Under the pieces are notes generated by a model, which saw only the letters and a list, made by a program, of their open reading frames with translations, did not search any database and was not told the origin of the DNA. From positions 144,311-208,310 of the forward strand of contig JAHBYA010000002.1 in the NCBI GenBank assembly GCA_019636195.1: DNA of 64,000 bases. The letters are read 5' to 3'. This document shows positions 1 through 8,051 of this stretch, piece by piece. Made by a program: the position numbers and the translations under genes. This stretch comes from Planctomycetota bacterium. Its GTDB lineage: Bacteria; Planctomycetota; UBA8742; UBA2392. Positions within the stretch are counted from its first letter, which is position 1, and each line of letters opens with the position of its first letter.

Positions 1-779
1 AGCTGCACATCGTCGGGGGCCTGCACCCTTCGCTCAAATACGACTACTACCTTGACCTGTTGCGCGGCCTCAAGACCGTGTTGCCGGGCACGTCTTTGAA
101 AGGCTTCACCGCCGTCGAAGTGGACTGGTTTGCACGCATCGCCCGCAAGGACGCGCGCACCGTCATGCGCGATTTGCACGATGCAGGGTTGGACAGCCTG
201 ACCGGCGGCGGCGCGGAAATTTTCGCCGAGCACGTGCGCAAGCTGATCTGCCCCAACAAGATCGATGCGGCGCGCTATTTTGAGATTCACGGCATCGCCC
301 ATGAGATGGGCCTGAAAACGCAGGTCACCATGCTGTACGGCCACATTGAGAGCGATGCCGACCGCGTGGACCACCTGCTGCGGGTGCGAGACCACCAGGA
401 CCGTACAAATGGCTTCCAGGTTTTCATCCCGCTTGCGTATCACCCCGAGAACAATGCACTGAAAGCCCGTCGGGCCACGGGCATGACCGACCTGAAGGTG
501 TACGCCGTCTCAAGGCTCATGCTTGATAACGTGCCCCACATCAAGTGCTACTGGATCAGCGCCGGCCTCAAGCTGGCGCAGGTCGCGCTCAGCCACGGCG
601 TGGACGACCTTGACGGCATCGTGTATGAGCACGAGCGTATCTTTCACGATGCGGGCTCAGCCACACCGCAGCAATTGTCAGAAGACGCATTGCGAAAGAT
701 GATCACCGATGCCGGTCGCACGCCATGCCGGCGCGACGCCCGATACCGCCTGCTTGAAGCCGTCGGGGCCGCCGACTGA
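1..779 (+). CDS. mqnE: Aminofutalosine synthase MqnE, C-terminal part (5' end outside window)
   Basis: Radical-SAM enzyme of the futalosine menaquinone pathway, which joins the MqnA product to SAM to make aminofutalosine. The frame is open from base 3, so the gene starts upstream and the N-terminal radical-SAM CxxxCxxC motif is not visible. Family signatures seen are HIVGGLHP at the left edge, FTAVEVDWFARI, GLDSLTGGGAEIFAE, TMLYGHIE, and the C-terminal VSRLMLDNVPHIKCYWI and GVDDLDG blocks. These are the blocks I associate with MqnE rather than MqnC. mqnD lies about 27 kb away (27554-28390), so the pathway is present but dispersed. The next gene begins 10 bases after the stop. Confidence in the family is high; the precise MqnE assignment rests on remembered motifs. 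Confidence 0.88.
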   Translation, partial: LHIVGGLHPSLKYDYYLDLLRGLKTVLPGTSLKGFTAVEVDWFARIARKDARTVMRDLHDAGLDSLTGGGAEIFAEHVRKLICPNKIDAARYFEIHGIAHEMGLKTQVTMLYGHIESDADRVDHLLRVRDHQDRTNGFQVFIPLAYHPENNALKARRATGMTDLKVYAVSRLMLDNVPHIKCYWISAGLKLAQVALSHGVDDLDGIVYEHERIFHDAGSATPQQLSEDALRKMITDAGRTPCRRDARYRLLEAVGAAD

Positions 780-789
780 GGACGAGACC

Positions 790-2640
790 ATGACCAGGAA
801 TCTGCTGTTGGCTGTGCTGCTGCTGTTTGCCTGTGCGTGCGTCGCGCAGGCCGCAAACACCCAGCCCTCGGGCGAAAACAAGGAAGACGGCAAGGAAGAA
901 GCCCCGCCCGTGCCGCCCGAGATTCCAGCCGACTACGCCGACTTCGTGCGCAAGACCTTCCCCGGCGTTGACCCGACCGGCGAGCACAACCTGTTTGACC
1001 TGAAGAACCCGGCAGACCCTGCCAAGCGTCACGACTACACCGCCAACATGGCGCGGCTGGTACTGCTGTATCTGCAGGAACTGCAGATGGGCAGCAGCCT
1101 GCTGAAACTGTTTGACCACTACGGACGCGGCAAACAGGGCGAGAACCCGACGTTCAAGGTGCTGCACGCGATCGTGATGCTGCAGTTCCCGCCCGGCAAA
1201 CCCAACATCTCCGAGGCATCGAAGCTGCTGCGCGAAGCAGCCGAGACGCACAAGGACTTTGCCTACGCGTGGTACTACATCGCCCAAGTCGAAATGATCG
1301 GCGGCCAGCAGGAGTCGCGCGGCACCAAGCCCGCCCTGGAGGCCCTGGACAAGGCGCTATCCATCCGCAAGGACTTCATCCAGGCACTGGTGCTGAAGGC
1401 CCAGATCCTGATCAACATGAAGCCGCCCCGCAACTCGGAAGTGCTGAAGTTCGTTGAACCCGTGCTGAAGGGCCCGTTGCCGCCCGACGCCGACGACTAC
1501 TCGGACCTGTTGCAGATGTACTTTGCGGTGGCCGGCGCCGAGGCATTCAAGGTCATGGTCAATGAGCACCTCAAGCGCCCGGAGATGACCGACCGCTTTC
1601 GCCTGCGCGCGCTGGTGTTGCAGGCCAACGCCCACATGGCGCTCAACCAGTATGATGACGCCATAGGCTGGCTGGAAAAGGCACGGGCGCTGGTCAGCGT
1701 AGAGGCCGAGCCGCGAGCGGCGCAGCAGCTGGCGCGCAACCTGGCCATCTGCTGGGCAAGCAAGGCGATGGCGACCAAGAACGACAAAGAGCTGTTCCAG
1801 AAGTTCGCCGACGAGGCTCACCGCTACCACCTGGAAGCCGCCGAGGTTGAACGCAGAAACATGCCGGTGGCGCTGCGCGGCCCTGAGGCTGTGGTGTATG
1901 TTGACTTTCTGGTTCGCGCGATGAGCCGCGTTGAGCAAGCCATCCAGTGGTTACGCGGCTATTTGGACGACACCGACCTGATGGTCGCACAACGCTACAG
2001 GCTCGAGAACATCCTTGCCTTCCTTGAAGACCAGGTTGACCCCAACGAAGCGCGCAAGGTTGAACGTCTGCGCAACCAGTACGCGCAGAAAGACTGGCCG
2101 CAGATTGCCCGCACCCTTGATGAGTACCGCAACGGCGTGCGCCAGGGCAACCGCTTCGAATCCATGGACGCTGTCAGCATCTTCCTTGAACTGCTTAACA
2201 CGCCCGAGCGCGGCGTTGAACGCACCGCCGCGTTCCTCGCCGCCGACACAGCCGCGAACATCGGGGCAGAGGCTGTATCCAAGGCCGGTGCCGCGCTGGT
2301 CCAGCGTTTCAAGAAGGAAATTGAGTGCAAGACGGACGACCAGGCCGCGCTTCAGAATGATTTCAGTGAAGCGATGCGCCTGTTGACCGAGGGTCGGCCG
2401 GTCAAGGAGCACGGACCGGTAGTCGAGTTCCTGCGCCACCTGGCCGACATCGTTGAGGCCGTCGAGCTGCCGACGCTGCTGACCAAGGTGATGCCCGGCT
2501 GGACACTGGATGAGTTCCTCAAGCGCTACAAGCACGCCCCGCGCAAGCTGGGCGGCTTGAACCAGCGCAAAGCCGACGCCAGCGCCAAGTGGCTGCGCGA
2601 ACTCGCGGACGCGATCGAGAAAGAGATAAAGGAAGAGTAG
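790..2640 (+). CDS. Secreted tetratricopeptide-repeat protein of unknown function
   Basis: The 616-residue product opens with a signal peptide: basic MTRN, a hydrophobic core LLLAVLLLFACACV, and a likely cleavage after AQA. An acidic/proline linker follows. The body is almost entirely helical with recognisable TPR units (for example FAYAWYYIAQVEMIGG and ALVLQANAHMALNQYDDAIG), so it is probably a periplasmic scaffold. I chose ATG 790 over an upstream in-frame codon at 709 because 709 lies inside mqnE and 790 starts exactly at the signal peptide, behind a GAGGACGAG ribosome-binding stretch. It is probably co-transcribed with mqnE. No catalytic motif was seen and no specific function can be assigned. 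Confidence 0.8.
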   Translation: MTRNLLLAVLLLFACACVAQAANTQPSGENKEDGKEEAPPVPPEIPADYADFVRKTFPGVDPTGEHNLFDLKNPADPAKRHDYTANMARLVLLYLQELQMGSSLLKLFDHYGRGKQGENPTFKVLHAIVMLQFPPGKPNISEASKLLREAAETHKDFAYAWYYIAQVEMIGGQQESRGTKPALEALDKALSIRKDFIQALVLKAQILINMKPPRNSEVLKFVEPVLKGPLPPDADDYSDLLQMYFAVAGAEAFKVMVNEHLKRPEMTDRFRLRALVLQANAHMALNQYDDAIGWLEKARALVSVEAEPRAAQQLARNLAICWASKAMATKNDKELFQKFADEAHRYHLEAAEVERRNMPVALRGPEAVVYVDFLVRAMSRVEQAIQWLRGYLDDTDLMVAQRYRLENILAFLEDQVDPNEARKVERLRNQYAQKDWPQIARTLDEYRNGVRQGNRFESMDAVSIFLELLNTPERGVERTAAFLAADTAANIGAEAVSKAGAALVQRFKKEIECKTDDQAALQNDFSEAMRLLTEGRPVKEHGPVVEFLRHLADIVEAVELPTLLTKVMPGWTLDEFLKRYKHAPRKLGGLNQRKADASAKWLRELADAIEKEIKEE

Positions 2641-2652
2641 CTCGTTTCGAAC

Positions 2653-3087
2653 CTATCGGCCCGGTTGGCTGTGCAGGTGGGCATCTGCTTCGCGCAGCAC
2701 CTGTTTGAACTGTTCGAAGTCTATCCGCGAAAGCGCTTCTTCCAGGGTGAACCAGCCGGACTCGGCGTGTTCGTCGCTTTGCACGTGCAGCATCTTCGGC
2801 GTCAGGGCCAGGAAGTAGGTCACGCGTTTGAGGTAACGCCCGCGCTTGCGCGTCTCGACTTCGTACTGAATCACGCGTGTGAAGTCCTGCACGACGCGCA
2901 GGTCGTCAATTCCCGTCTCTTCCAGCGTTTCGCGGCGCGCTCCGGCCAGCGCTGACTCGCCGGGCTCAAGATGCCCCTTGGGCACGCCCCAGGTGCCATG
3001 CGCGGCGCTGCGCAACAACAGGTAGTGCGGCGAGCCGCCGTCCATGCACGCCAGCACAAAGCCCGCAGCCTCACGGGTGTCCGGCAT
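2653..3087 (-). CDS. Nudix hydrolase (MutT/Ap4A-hydrolase type)
   Basis: The small 144-residue protein carries a complete Nudix box of the form Gx5Ex7REUxEExGU, reading GHLEPGESALAGARRETLEE followed by TGI at about residues 39-61. This binds the divalent metal for hydrolysis of a nucleoside diphosphate linked to X. The preceding WGVPKG is typical of the bis(5'-nucleosyl)-tetraphosphatase-like branch, but the substrate cannot be read from sequence. ATG 3087 is preferred because a GAGGAG lies 5 bases upstream, inside the end of the preceding gene. GTG 3090, which forms a GTGA overlap with that gene's stop, is the alternative. It is translationally coupled to the secreted protein at 3087-4001 and converges on the TPR gene. 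Confidence 0.9.
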   Translation of the reverse strand: MPDTREAAGFVLACMDGGSPHYLLLRSAAHGTWGVPKGHLEPGESALAGARRETLEETGIDDLRVVQDFTRVIQYEVETRKRGRYLKRVTYFLALTPKMLHVQSDEHAESGWFTLEEALSRIDFEQFKQVLREADAHLHSQPGR

Positions 3088-4001
3088 CACGGCTCCTCAT
3101 CCACCAGCCAGTTGCCGTTAATCAACCTCATGGCGATGGTCAGGGTGCGCTCCTTGACGCCGGTGTCGTGCCAAAGTTTCAGCTTCACGCGCACTGTCGC
3201 ACTCTGCTTGTTCTCGGACAACGTGACGTCCAGCGCCTCCCATGACGCAAGCCGCCGGCTTTGCTCATCAAGTTTCTCGCGCAACTTCGCGCGGTCGGCC
3301 TTGCGGCGCGCGGGCATGTGGGCTGCCAGCAGCGCCTCAAGGTCGGCGGCCTGCACGGCCTTGCCGAGGTTGCGCGCCGTGGTCATCGGCGACGAGTGCG
3401 GGTTGGTGTTTGCCCCCTGCTCAGCCAGCTCCGCCTCAACGCGTTTGGCCTGCGCCTCAAGGTCGCGAATGCGCTGGGCAATGCGCTCCTGCTCGGCGCG
3501 GGCCTCAGCCAGTGCCTGCTTCAACGCTGCCAGGCGCTGATCGGGCGTCTGCGGCTCAGAGGTTTCCTCGATGCGCGGGATGCTGTACCAGCGCCAGTGA
3601 TCGCCGCTGCGCTTGAGCTTGACTCTGTAGCGACCCGCTGCGGACGCCGGCGTCATGATGCGGATGACAAGTTCGGCATCGTCGCCGGCCGGTTCAGGTT
3701 CTTCGACTACCTGCACGTTGCGCGCTGCGAAACGTTGCCTGAACTCGTCGCTGAGAAACACCGTCATCCACTCTTCCTTCATTTGTGACTTCTCGGCTGC
3801 TGTGTACCGTTTTCCCTCTGCTGCCTGCCGTTCGGCCACCCACGCATCAAAGTCGAAGTACTTCTCGAACAGCGCCCGCCGCTCTGCTTCCGGGCTGCTT
3901 GTGTCAAGCACCGCGGCGATAAAGGCATGGAAGGAGCCGGCTGGGCCTTCCGCGTGCAGCACGGCCCCCCACAGTGCCAAAGCGATGATTGCAGCGCGCA
4001 T
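3087..4001 (-). CDS. Secreted MlaC-like / coiled-coil protein
   Basis: The 304-residue product has an N-terminal signal peptide (MRAAIIALALWGAVLHA). The first about 140 residues resemble MlaC/Ttg2D-type periplasmic proteins: a helical start with KYFDFDAW, a MKEEWMTVFLSDEFRQRF helix, and a strand pair ending YRVKLKRSGDHWRWYSI. A charged coiled coil follows at about 153-190, rich in A, E, Q and R. The C-terminal about 75 residues look like a second NTF2-like half (ATVRVKLKLW ... INGNWLVDEEP). A ribosome-binding GGGAGA precedes ATG 4001. The MlaC resemblance is by eye and the role in lipid binding is inference. It is coupled to the downstream Nudix gene. Confidence 0.65.
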   Translation of the reverse strand: MRAAIIALALWGAVLHAEGPAGSFHAFIAAVLDTSSPEAERRALFEKYFDFDAWVAERQAAEGKRYTAAEKSQMKEEWMTVFLSDEFRQRFAARNVQVVEEPEPAGDDAELVIRIMTPASAAGRYRVKLKRSGDHWRWYSIPRIEETSEPQTPDQRLAALKQALAEARAEQERIAQRIRDLEAQAKRVEAELAEQGANTNPHSSPMTTARNLGKAVQAADLEALLAAHMPARRKADRAKLREKLDEQSRRLASWEALDVTLSENKQSATVRVKLKLWHDTGVKERTLTIAMRLINGNWLVDEEP

Positions 4002-4058
4002 GCCGTCTCCCTGTGCCTTTTGCGCCTGATTGTGGTAGCTTTATCCGGCGGGTCAATC

Positions 4059-4391
4059 ATGCTGACGACCACAACCAGCAACCTTGAAGGCTACGTCATC
4101 ACCCAGTATCTGGGTGTGGTCGCAGGCCAGGCGGCCATCGCGCCCGTTGAACTTCGGGACTTTGCCGCCTTCATCCGGCGCGAGGGCGGCGGGCGCCACC
4201 CCGAGTTTGAAAAGATGATCCACGAGACCCGCCAGGCCGCGATGTTGAGCCTGGAAAACGAAGCCAAGGAGCTTGGTGCCAACGCCGTGATTGGCATTGA
4301 CTTTGACTATGCTTACCTTTCCGGCGACGGCCTGGTGCTGATCACGGTCAACGGCACAGCCGTCATCGCACAGGATAAGCGCAACCTGTGA
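4059..4391 (+). CDS. YbjQ/UPF0145 family protein
   Basis: The 110-residue cytosolic protein shows the YbjQ-family pattern: an early TTTSNLEGYVITQYLGVV strand-turn-strand, a central helix (HETRQAAMLSLENEAKELG), then ANAVIGIDFDYAYL and a closing GTAVI strand. The family forms pentamers and is often labelled a heavy-metal-binding domain, although its function is not settled. I chose ATG 4059 because homologues start with this motif; the frame is open further upstream but that part overlaps the divergent gene at 3087-4001. Its stop overlaps the miaA GTG start by four bases (GTGA), suggesting translational coupling. Confidence 0.85.
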   Translation: MLTTTTSNLEGYVITQYLGVVAGQAAIAPVELRDFAAFIRREGGGRHPEFEKMIHETRQAAMLSLENEAKELGANAVIGIDFDYAYLSGDGLVLITVNGTAVIAQDKRNL

Positions 4392-5368
4392 GCCACGACC
4401 ACCCCACCGGCGAAGCCCGATTTCCCGTGCTTGTAATCCTCGGCCCAACCGCCAGCGGCAAGAGCCGCCTGGCCATGGCAGTCGCGGAGCGCGTACGCGG
4501 CGAAATCCTCAGCGTCGATGCCCTGAAGGTCTATCGCGGCATGGACGCGGGCACGGCCAAGCCCAACGCCACCGAGCGCAAATTGATCCCCCACCACGGC
4601 ATCGACATTGTTGACCCGAACGTAGAATTCAGCGTCGCAGAATTCGTTGACTACGCCGAGCCGGTACTGGCTGGCATCATCAAGCGCGAAAACGTGCCGG
4701 TGCTGGACGTTACCGCGCCCTATTACCTGAAATCGCTGGTGTACGGCATTGACCGCGGTCCCCCGCCGCAACCCGCATTTCGTGCGGCCATGGACCGCAA
4801 GTCGGGCGCCGAACTGTACGCCGAACTGTTGGGCAAGGATCCCGTCGCGGCGGCCCGCATCGGTCCCGCGGACAAGAAGCGGCTGATCCGCGCCCTTGAG
4901 ATGGTCGCGTTCGGCGACACGCTCCCGTCGCAGGTACAACCGTGGGCCGAACCACGCCACGACTACCGCTGGATCTTCACAGGCATCAAGTGGCCGCGCG
5001 AGGTGCTGTATGAGCGCGTTCGCCAGCGCGCGCTGCACATGTTTGAAGCAGGGTGGGTCGCCGAAGTGCAGCACATTCTGGCTGCACGCGGGTTCTCAGC
5101 GACGTCCGGCAAGGCGCACGGCTACCGGCGCATCCAGGAGTATCTGTCGGGCGCGATCACGATGCAGGAGTGCATCGAGCAGACGATTCGTGACGTCAAG
5201 CAGTTCGCGCGCAAAAGCATGACCTTCTTCAAGGGTTTCCCGAGAGTGCAGTGGCTGGAGGTTTCAAGCGAACAGGAGATCGACCGCGCGGGCATGTACA
5301 TCGCGCACGAGATCAAGGACATGTTGAAGCAGTGCGGTATTGAGCGCCCTGCGGTTGATCTGCCATAG
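4388..5368 (+). CDS. miaA: tRNA dimethylallyltransferase MiaA
   Basis: Transfers a dimethylallyl group to N6 of A37 in tRNAs that read UNN codons. The protein has 326 residues, close to the usual length. The P-loop GPTASGKS is at residues 19-26. DALKVYRGMDAGTAKP follows, equivalent to the conserved substrate-binding block. A lid region, then AHGYRRIQEYLSG and FARKSMTFFKGFP near the C-terminus, complete the family pattern. It starts with GTG in a GTGA overlap with the YbjQ-family gene. It ends 6 bases from the convergent mraY stop with no terminator visible between them. Confidence 0.95.
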   Translation: MSHDHPTGEARFPVLVILGPTASGKSRLAMAVAERVRGEILSVDALKVYRGMDAGTAKPNATERKLIPHHGIDIVDPNVEFSVAEFVDYAEPVLAGIIKRENVPVLDVTAPYYLKSLVYGIDRGPPPQPAFRAAMDRKSGAELYAELLGKDPVAAARIGPADKKRLIRALEMVAFGDTLPSQVQPWAEPRHDYRWIFTGIKWPREVLYERVRQRALHMFEAGWVAEVQHILAARGFSATSGKAHGYRRIQEYLSGAITMQECIEQTIRDVKQFARKSMTFFKGFPRVQWLEVSSEQEIDRAGMYIAHEIKDMLKQCGIERPAVDLP

Positions 5369-5374
5369 CTGGCG

Positions 5375-6535
5375 TCAACGCTGGACCAGCACGCTGGCCG
5401 CGCGCGGAGGCAATTCGTCTTCCGCCATGTTCGAGGCCGGACTTGGGGCATCTGTCGCTGGCCGAATGATCGTGGGCAGCAGCGCCAGCGCAAGCAGCGC
5501 GCACAGCATGCCCACTTTCCAGAATGTGCGAGTGACGCGCGACTCGTGCCAGCCGCCAAACTGAAAGTGGTGGTGCAGCGGCGAGCACCGGAAAATGCGC
5601 TTGCCGCCCGTCACCCTGAAGTAGCCTACCTGCAGCATTACGCTCCCGGCCTCAGCGACGAACACGCCGCCGGCGACCGCCAGCAGCAGTTCCATGCGCC
5701 CGAGCACCGCCATCACCCCCAGCAGGCCGCCAAGCGCAAGGCTGCCGGTGTCGCCCATGAACACCTTGGCCGGGTGACGGTTCCAGGCCAGAAAGCCCAG
5801 AAGGCCGCCGGCGGCAGCCATGCCGAGCGCCGATACCCCCAGACTGGTCACCGGGTCAGTCTCGCCGAAGATCGCAAACAGCGCAGCTGCCCCGCCCAGC
5901 GCATAAAATGCGATTGCGCCCGTGCCGCCCGCCAGACCGTCCAGCCCGTCGGTCAGGTTGTATGCGTTGCTTGCACCTACCATGACGATCATGCCCAACG
6001 GAACCATCAGCCAACCGATGTCGATGCGCACGAACGGCAGCAGGAGCGCGCGCCCGTCCGGCCCCAGCAGCAGGGCCGCGCCCGTGCACGCCAGCGCCGC
6101 AATCACGCCTTGCGCGAGAAGCTTGTCCTTTGCGCTGATGCCGTCCTTGCCGCGGCGCGTCAGCTTGCAGTAGTCATCGTACAGGCCCAACGCCCCGCCG
6201 GCGCACAGCACGAAGGCGCCAAGCCCGGCAACAACCCAGATGCGCGGCGGTGCGCCAAGCAGTGCAAGGGCCGCACTTCCTGCCAGCGCAGCAAGCATCA
6301 CAGCGGGCACCAGAAAGGCGCCCCCCATTGTGGGCGTGTTCTTCTTGTCGGCGTGCAACAGGTTCAGGTAATCGCTGGCTTTGCGCGGCTCGCCGTCATT
6401 GAGCTTGCGCTTCACGAGCCACGGAATCACCAGCCTGCCGCCGGCAAAGCTGAGCGCCGCGCCAAGCACAAACACACCGAACATCACGGCGATCACGGTC
6501 AAGACAGATTGCGCGATGGCGAGGGTCATGGGCAT
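5375..6535 (-). CDS. mraY: Phospho-N-acetylmuramoyl-pentapeptide transferase MraY
   Basis: Integral membrane enzyme that moves phospho-MurNAc-pentapeptide from UDP to undecaprenyl phosphate, giving lipid I. The 386-residue protein has about ten hydrophobic segments. Family motifs are HADKKNTPTMGG near residue 60, LYDDYCKL, NLTDGLDGLAGG (Mg2+/nucleotide binding) in the middle, FMGDTGSLALGG, and the histidine loop SPLHHHFQ. The start is taken at ATG 6535, one base after the murF stop; ATG 6529 is also possible. It is the last gene of the dcw block: murD, ftsW and murG do not follow, and miaA lies convergent immediately downstream. Confidence 0.97.
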   Translation of the reverse strand: MPMTLAIAQSVLTVIAVMFGVFVLGAALSFAGGRLVIPWLVKRKLNDGEPRKASDYLNLLHADKKNTPTMGGAFLVPAVMLAALAGSAALALLGAPPRIWVVAGLGAFVLCAGGALGLYDDYCKLTRRGKDGISAKDKLLAQGVIAALACTGAALLLGPDGRALLLPFVRIDIGWLMVPLGMIVMVGASNAYNLTDGLDGLAGGTGAIAFYALGGAAALFAIFGETDPVTSLGVSALGMAAAGGLLGFLAWNRHPAKVFMGDTGSLALGGLLGVMAVLGRMELLLAVAGGVFVAEAGSVMLQVGYFRVTGGKRIFRCSPLHHHFQFGGWHESRVTRTFWKVGMLCALLALALLPTIIRPATDAPSPASNMAEDELPPRAASVLVQR

Positions 6536-6536
6536 C

Positions 6537-8042
6537 CTAGGCGGCAGGGCGCGACAGCACTTCCGGCAGCGGATCACCGACGGGCCGCTCGCGGCAGGTC
6601 GGGCGCAACGGCTCGTGCTCACTGCCATGGTGCCGGCTGATCTGTTGAACTACCGCGTTCATCTTCATGCCGTTGCTGCCCTTAACTAGCACGACATCGC
6701 CCTTGCGCACTTCTGCGGCTACATGCGGGGCGGCTTCAGCGGCGCTATCAAAGCGCCAGACGGCGCCCCTGCCGCTTTCGAGAAACTGCTCGTCAAAGAT
6801 CTCGGCCAGTACGCGCATGCGTCGGCCGACAGCTACCACAAGATCAATCGGCAGGTGCGCGCATGCCCACGCGACCTCGCGGTGCAGGCGCTCGCTGCCC
6901 GGGCCCAGCTCAAGCATGTCGCCAAGCACGGCAATGCGCTGGCCGCCGCAGGGAAACTTCGCCAGCGTGCGCACGGCGGCAACCGTACTCGCTGGGTTGG
7001 CGTTGTAGCTGTCATCCAGCACGCCGACGCCGGCGTGATCGTGGAACTCAAGTCGTCGCCCCACCGGCTGGGCGCGCCGCAACACAGTCTGCATGTCGAA
7101 CATATCGACACCGCTGACCCAGCCGGCGGCGATGGCAGCCAAGGCGTTGCTGACATTGTGTTCGCCGTGTAGCGGCACCCGGAACTCGTGGCGATTGTTC
7201 AGGACAAAGTGGGTGCCATGGCGATTGCAGCGAATCTCGCCCGCGCGCAACTCGCAGCGCGCGTCGGTGCCGTAGCTGACAACGCGGCATGTGGCACGCG
7301 CGGCGGCTTCAACGCAGCGCGGGTCATCGAAGTTCACGATCGCGATGCCGTCGCGCGGCAGCGCCGCCAGCAGGTCGCCTTCTTCTTTGATTACGCCCTG
7401 CAGGTCACCCAGGCCCTCAAGGTGCTCTTCGCTGATGCTGGTCAGCACGGCGCACTGCGGCGCGGTCACGCCGCACAGAGCCGCGATTTCACCCGGTTCG
7501 CTGGTGCCAAGTTCAATGACCGCGAATTCATGGTGCGCATTCAGGCGCAGCAGGGTATGCGGCACGCCGACACGGTTGTTTTCGTTCGCTTCGTTGCTGA
7601 GCACTGAAAAACGGCTGCGCAGCACGGCACTGACCAGCTCCCGCGTGGTTGTCTTACCGTTGCTGCCGCCGACGCCGATAACGCAAGCCTTGTGCTGGTC
7701 GCGGTGCCAGCGCGCCAGTTTGCCCAGCGCGTCCAGCGTGTCTTCAACAAACAGGGTTGGCACCCGCGGCACAAAGCCGTCGGGCAGCCGCGAGGTGACC
7801 AGCGCGCACGCGCCGCGAGACTGCGCGTCGGCGAGAAAGTCCGCCCCGTCAAAGTTGGGCCCGCGCAATGCAATGAACAGGTCGCCCGGGACAATCTTGC
7901 GCGTGTCGGTGCACACCGAACACACGCGCACCGGCTGGGTGCGGTTGCTGTCGTCGGCTTCGTGGCCCTGGGCGTCATCCGGCTTGCGAAGCCAGATGCC
8001 GCCGACAGCCAGTTTGACGTCCCTTACCGTGAAGCCGGGCAT
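6537..8042 (-). CDS. murF: UDP-MurNAc-tripeptide-D-alanyl-D-alanine ligase MurF
   Basis: Cytosolic ATP-dependent ligase that adds D-Ala-D-Ala to the UDP-MurNAc tripeptide. The 501-residue product has the Mur-ligase layout: an N-terminal UMP-binding domain with DTRKIVPGDLFIALRG, an ATP-binding domain with P-loop GSNGKTTT at about 126-133 and a conserved N-N motif (NEANENNRVGVP), and a C-terminal domain with DDSYNANP and AVLGDMLELG. It sits between murE (9-base gap) and mraY (1-base gap). The C-terminus carries a short extra tail rich in Arg and Pro. Confidence 0.96.
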   Translation of the reverse strand: MPGFTVRDVKLAVGGIWLRKPDDAQGHEADDSNRTQPVRVCSVCTDTRKIVPGDLFIALRGPNFDGADFLADAQSRGACALVTSRLPDGFVPRVPTLFVEDTLDALGKLARWHRDQHKACVIGVGGSNGKTTTRELVSAVLRSRFSVLSNEANENNRVGVPHTLLRLNAHHEFAVIELGTSEPGEIAALCGVTAPQCAVLTSISEEHLEGLGDLQGVIKEEGDLLAALPRDGIAIVNFDDPRCVEAAARATCRVVSYGTDARCELRAGEIRCNRHGTHFVLNNRHEFRVPLHGEHNVSNALAAIAAGWVSGVDMFDMQTVLRRAQPVGRRLEFHDHAGVGVLDDSYNANPASTVAAVRTLAKFPCGGQRIAVLGDMLELGPGSERLHREVAWACAHLPIDLVVAVGRRMRVLAEIFDEQFLESGRGAVWRFDSAAEAAPHVAAEVRKGDVVLVKGSNGMKMNAVVQQISRHHGSEHEPLRPTCRERPVGDPLPEVLSRPAA

Positions 8043-8051
8043 TACGATTCC

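Noticed and set aside
5546..6640. A 364-codon plus-strand frame over mraY
   Set aside because: Gln/His/Arg-rich shadow frame, opposite an unmistakable MraY.
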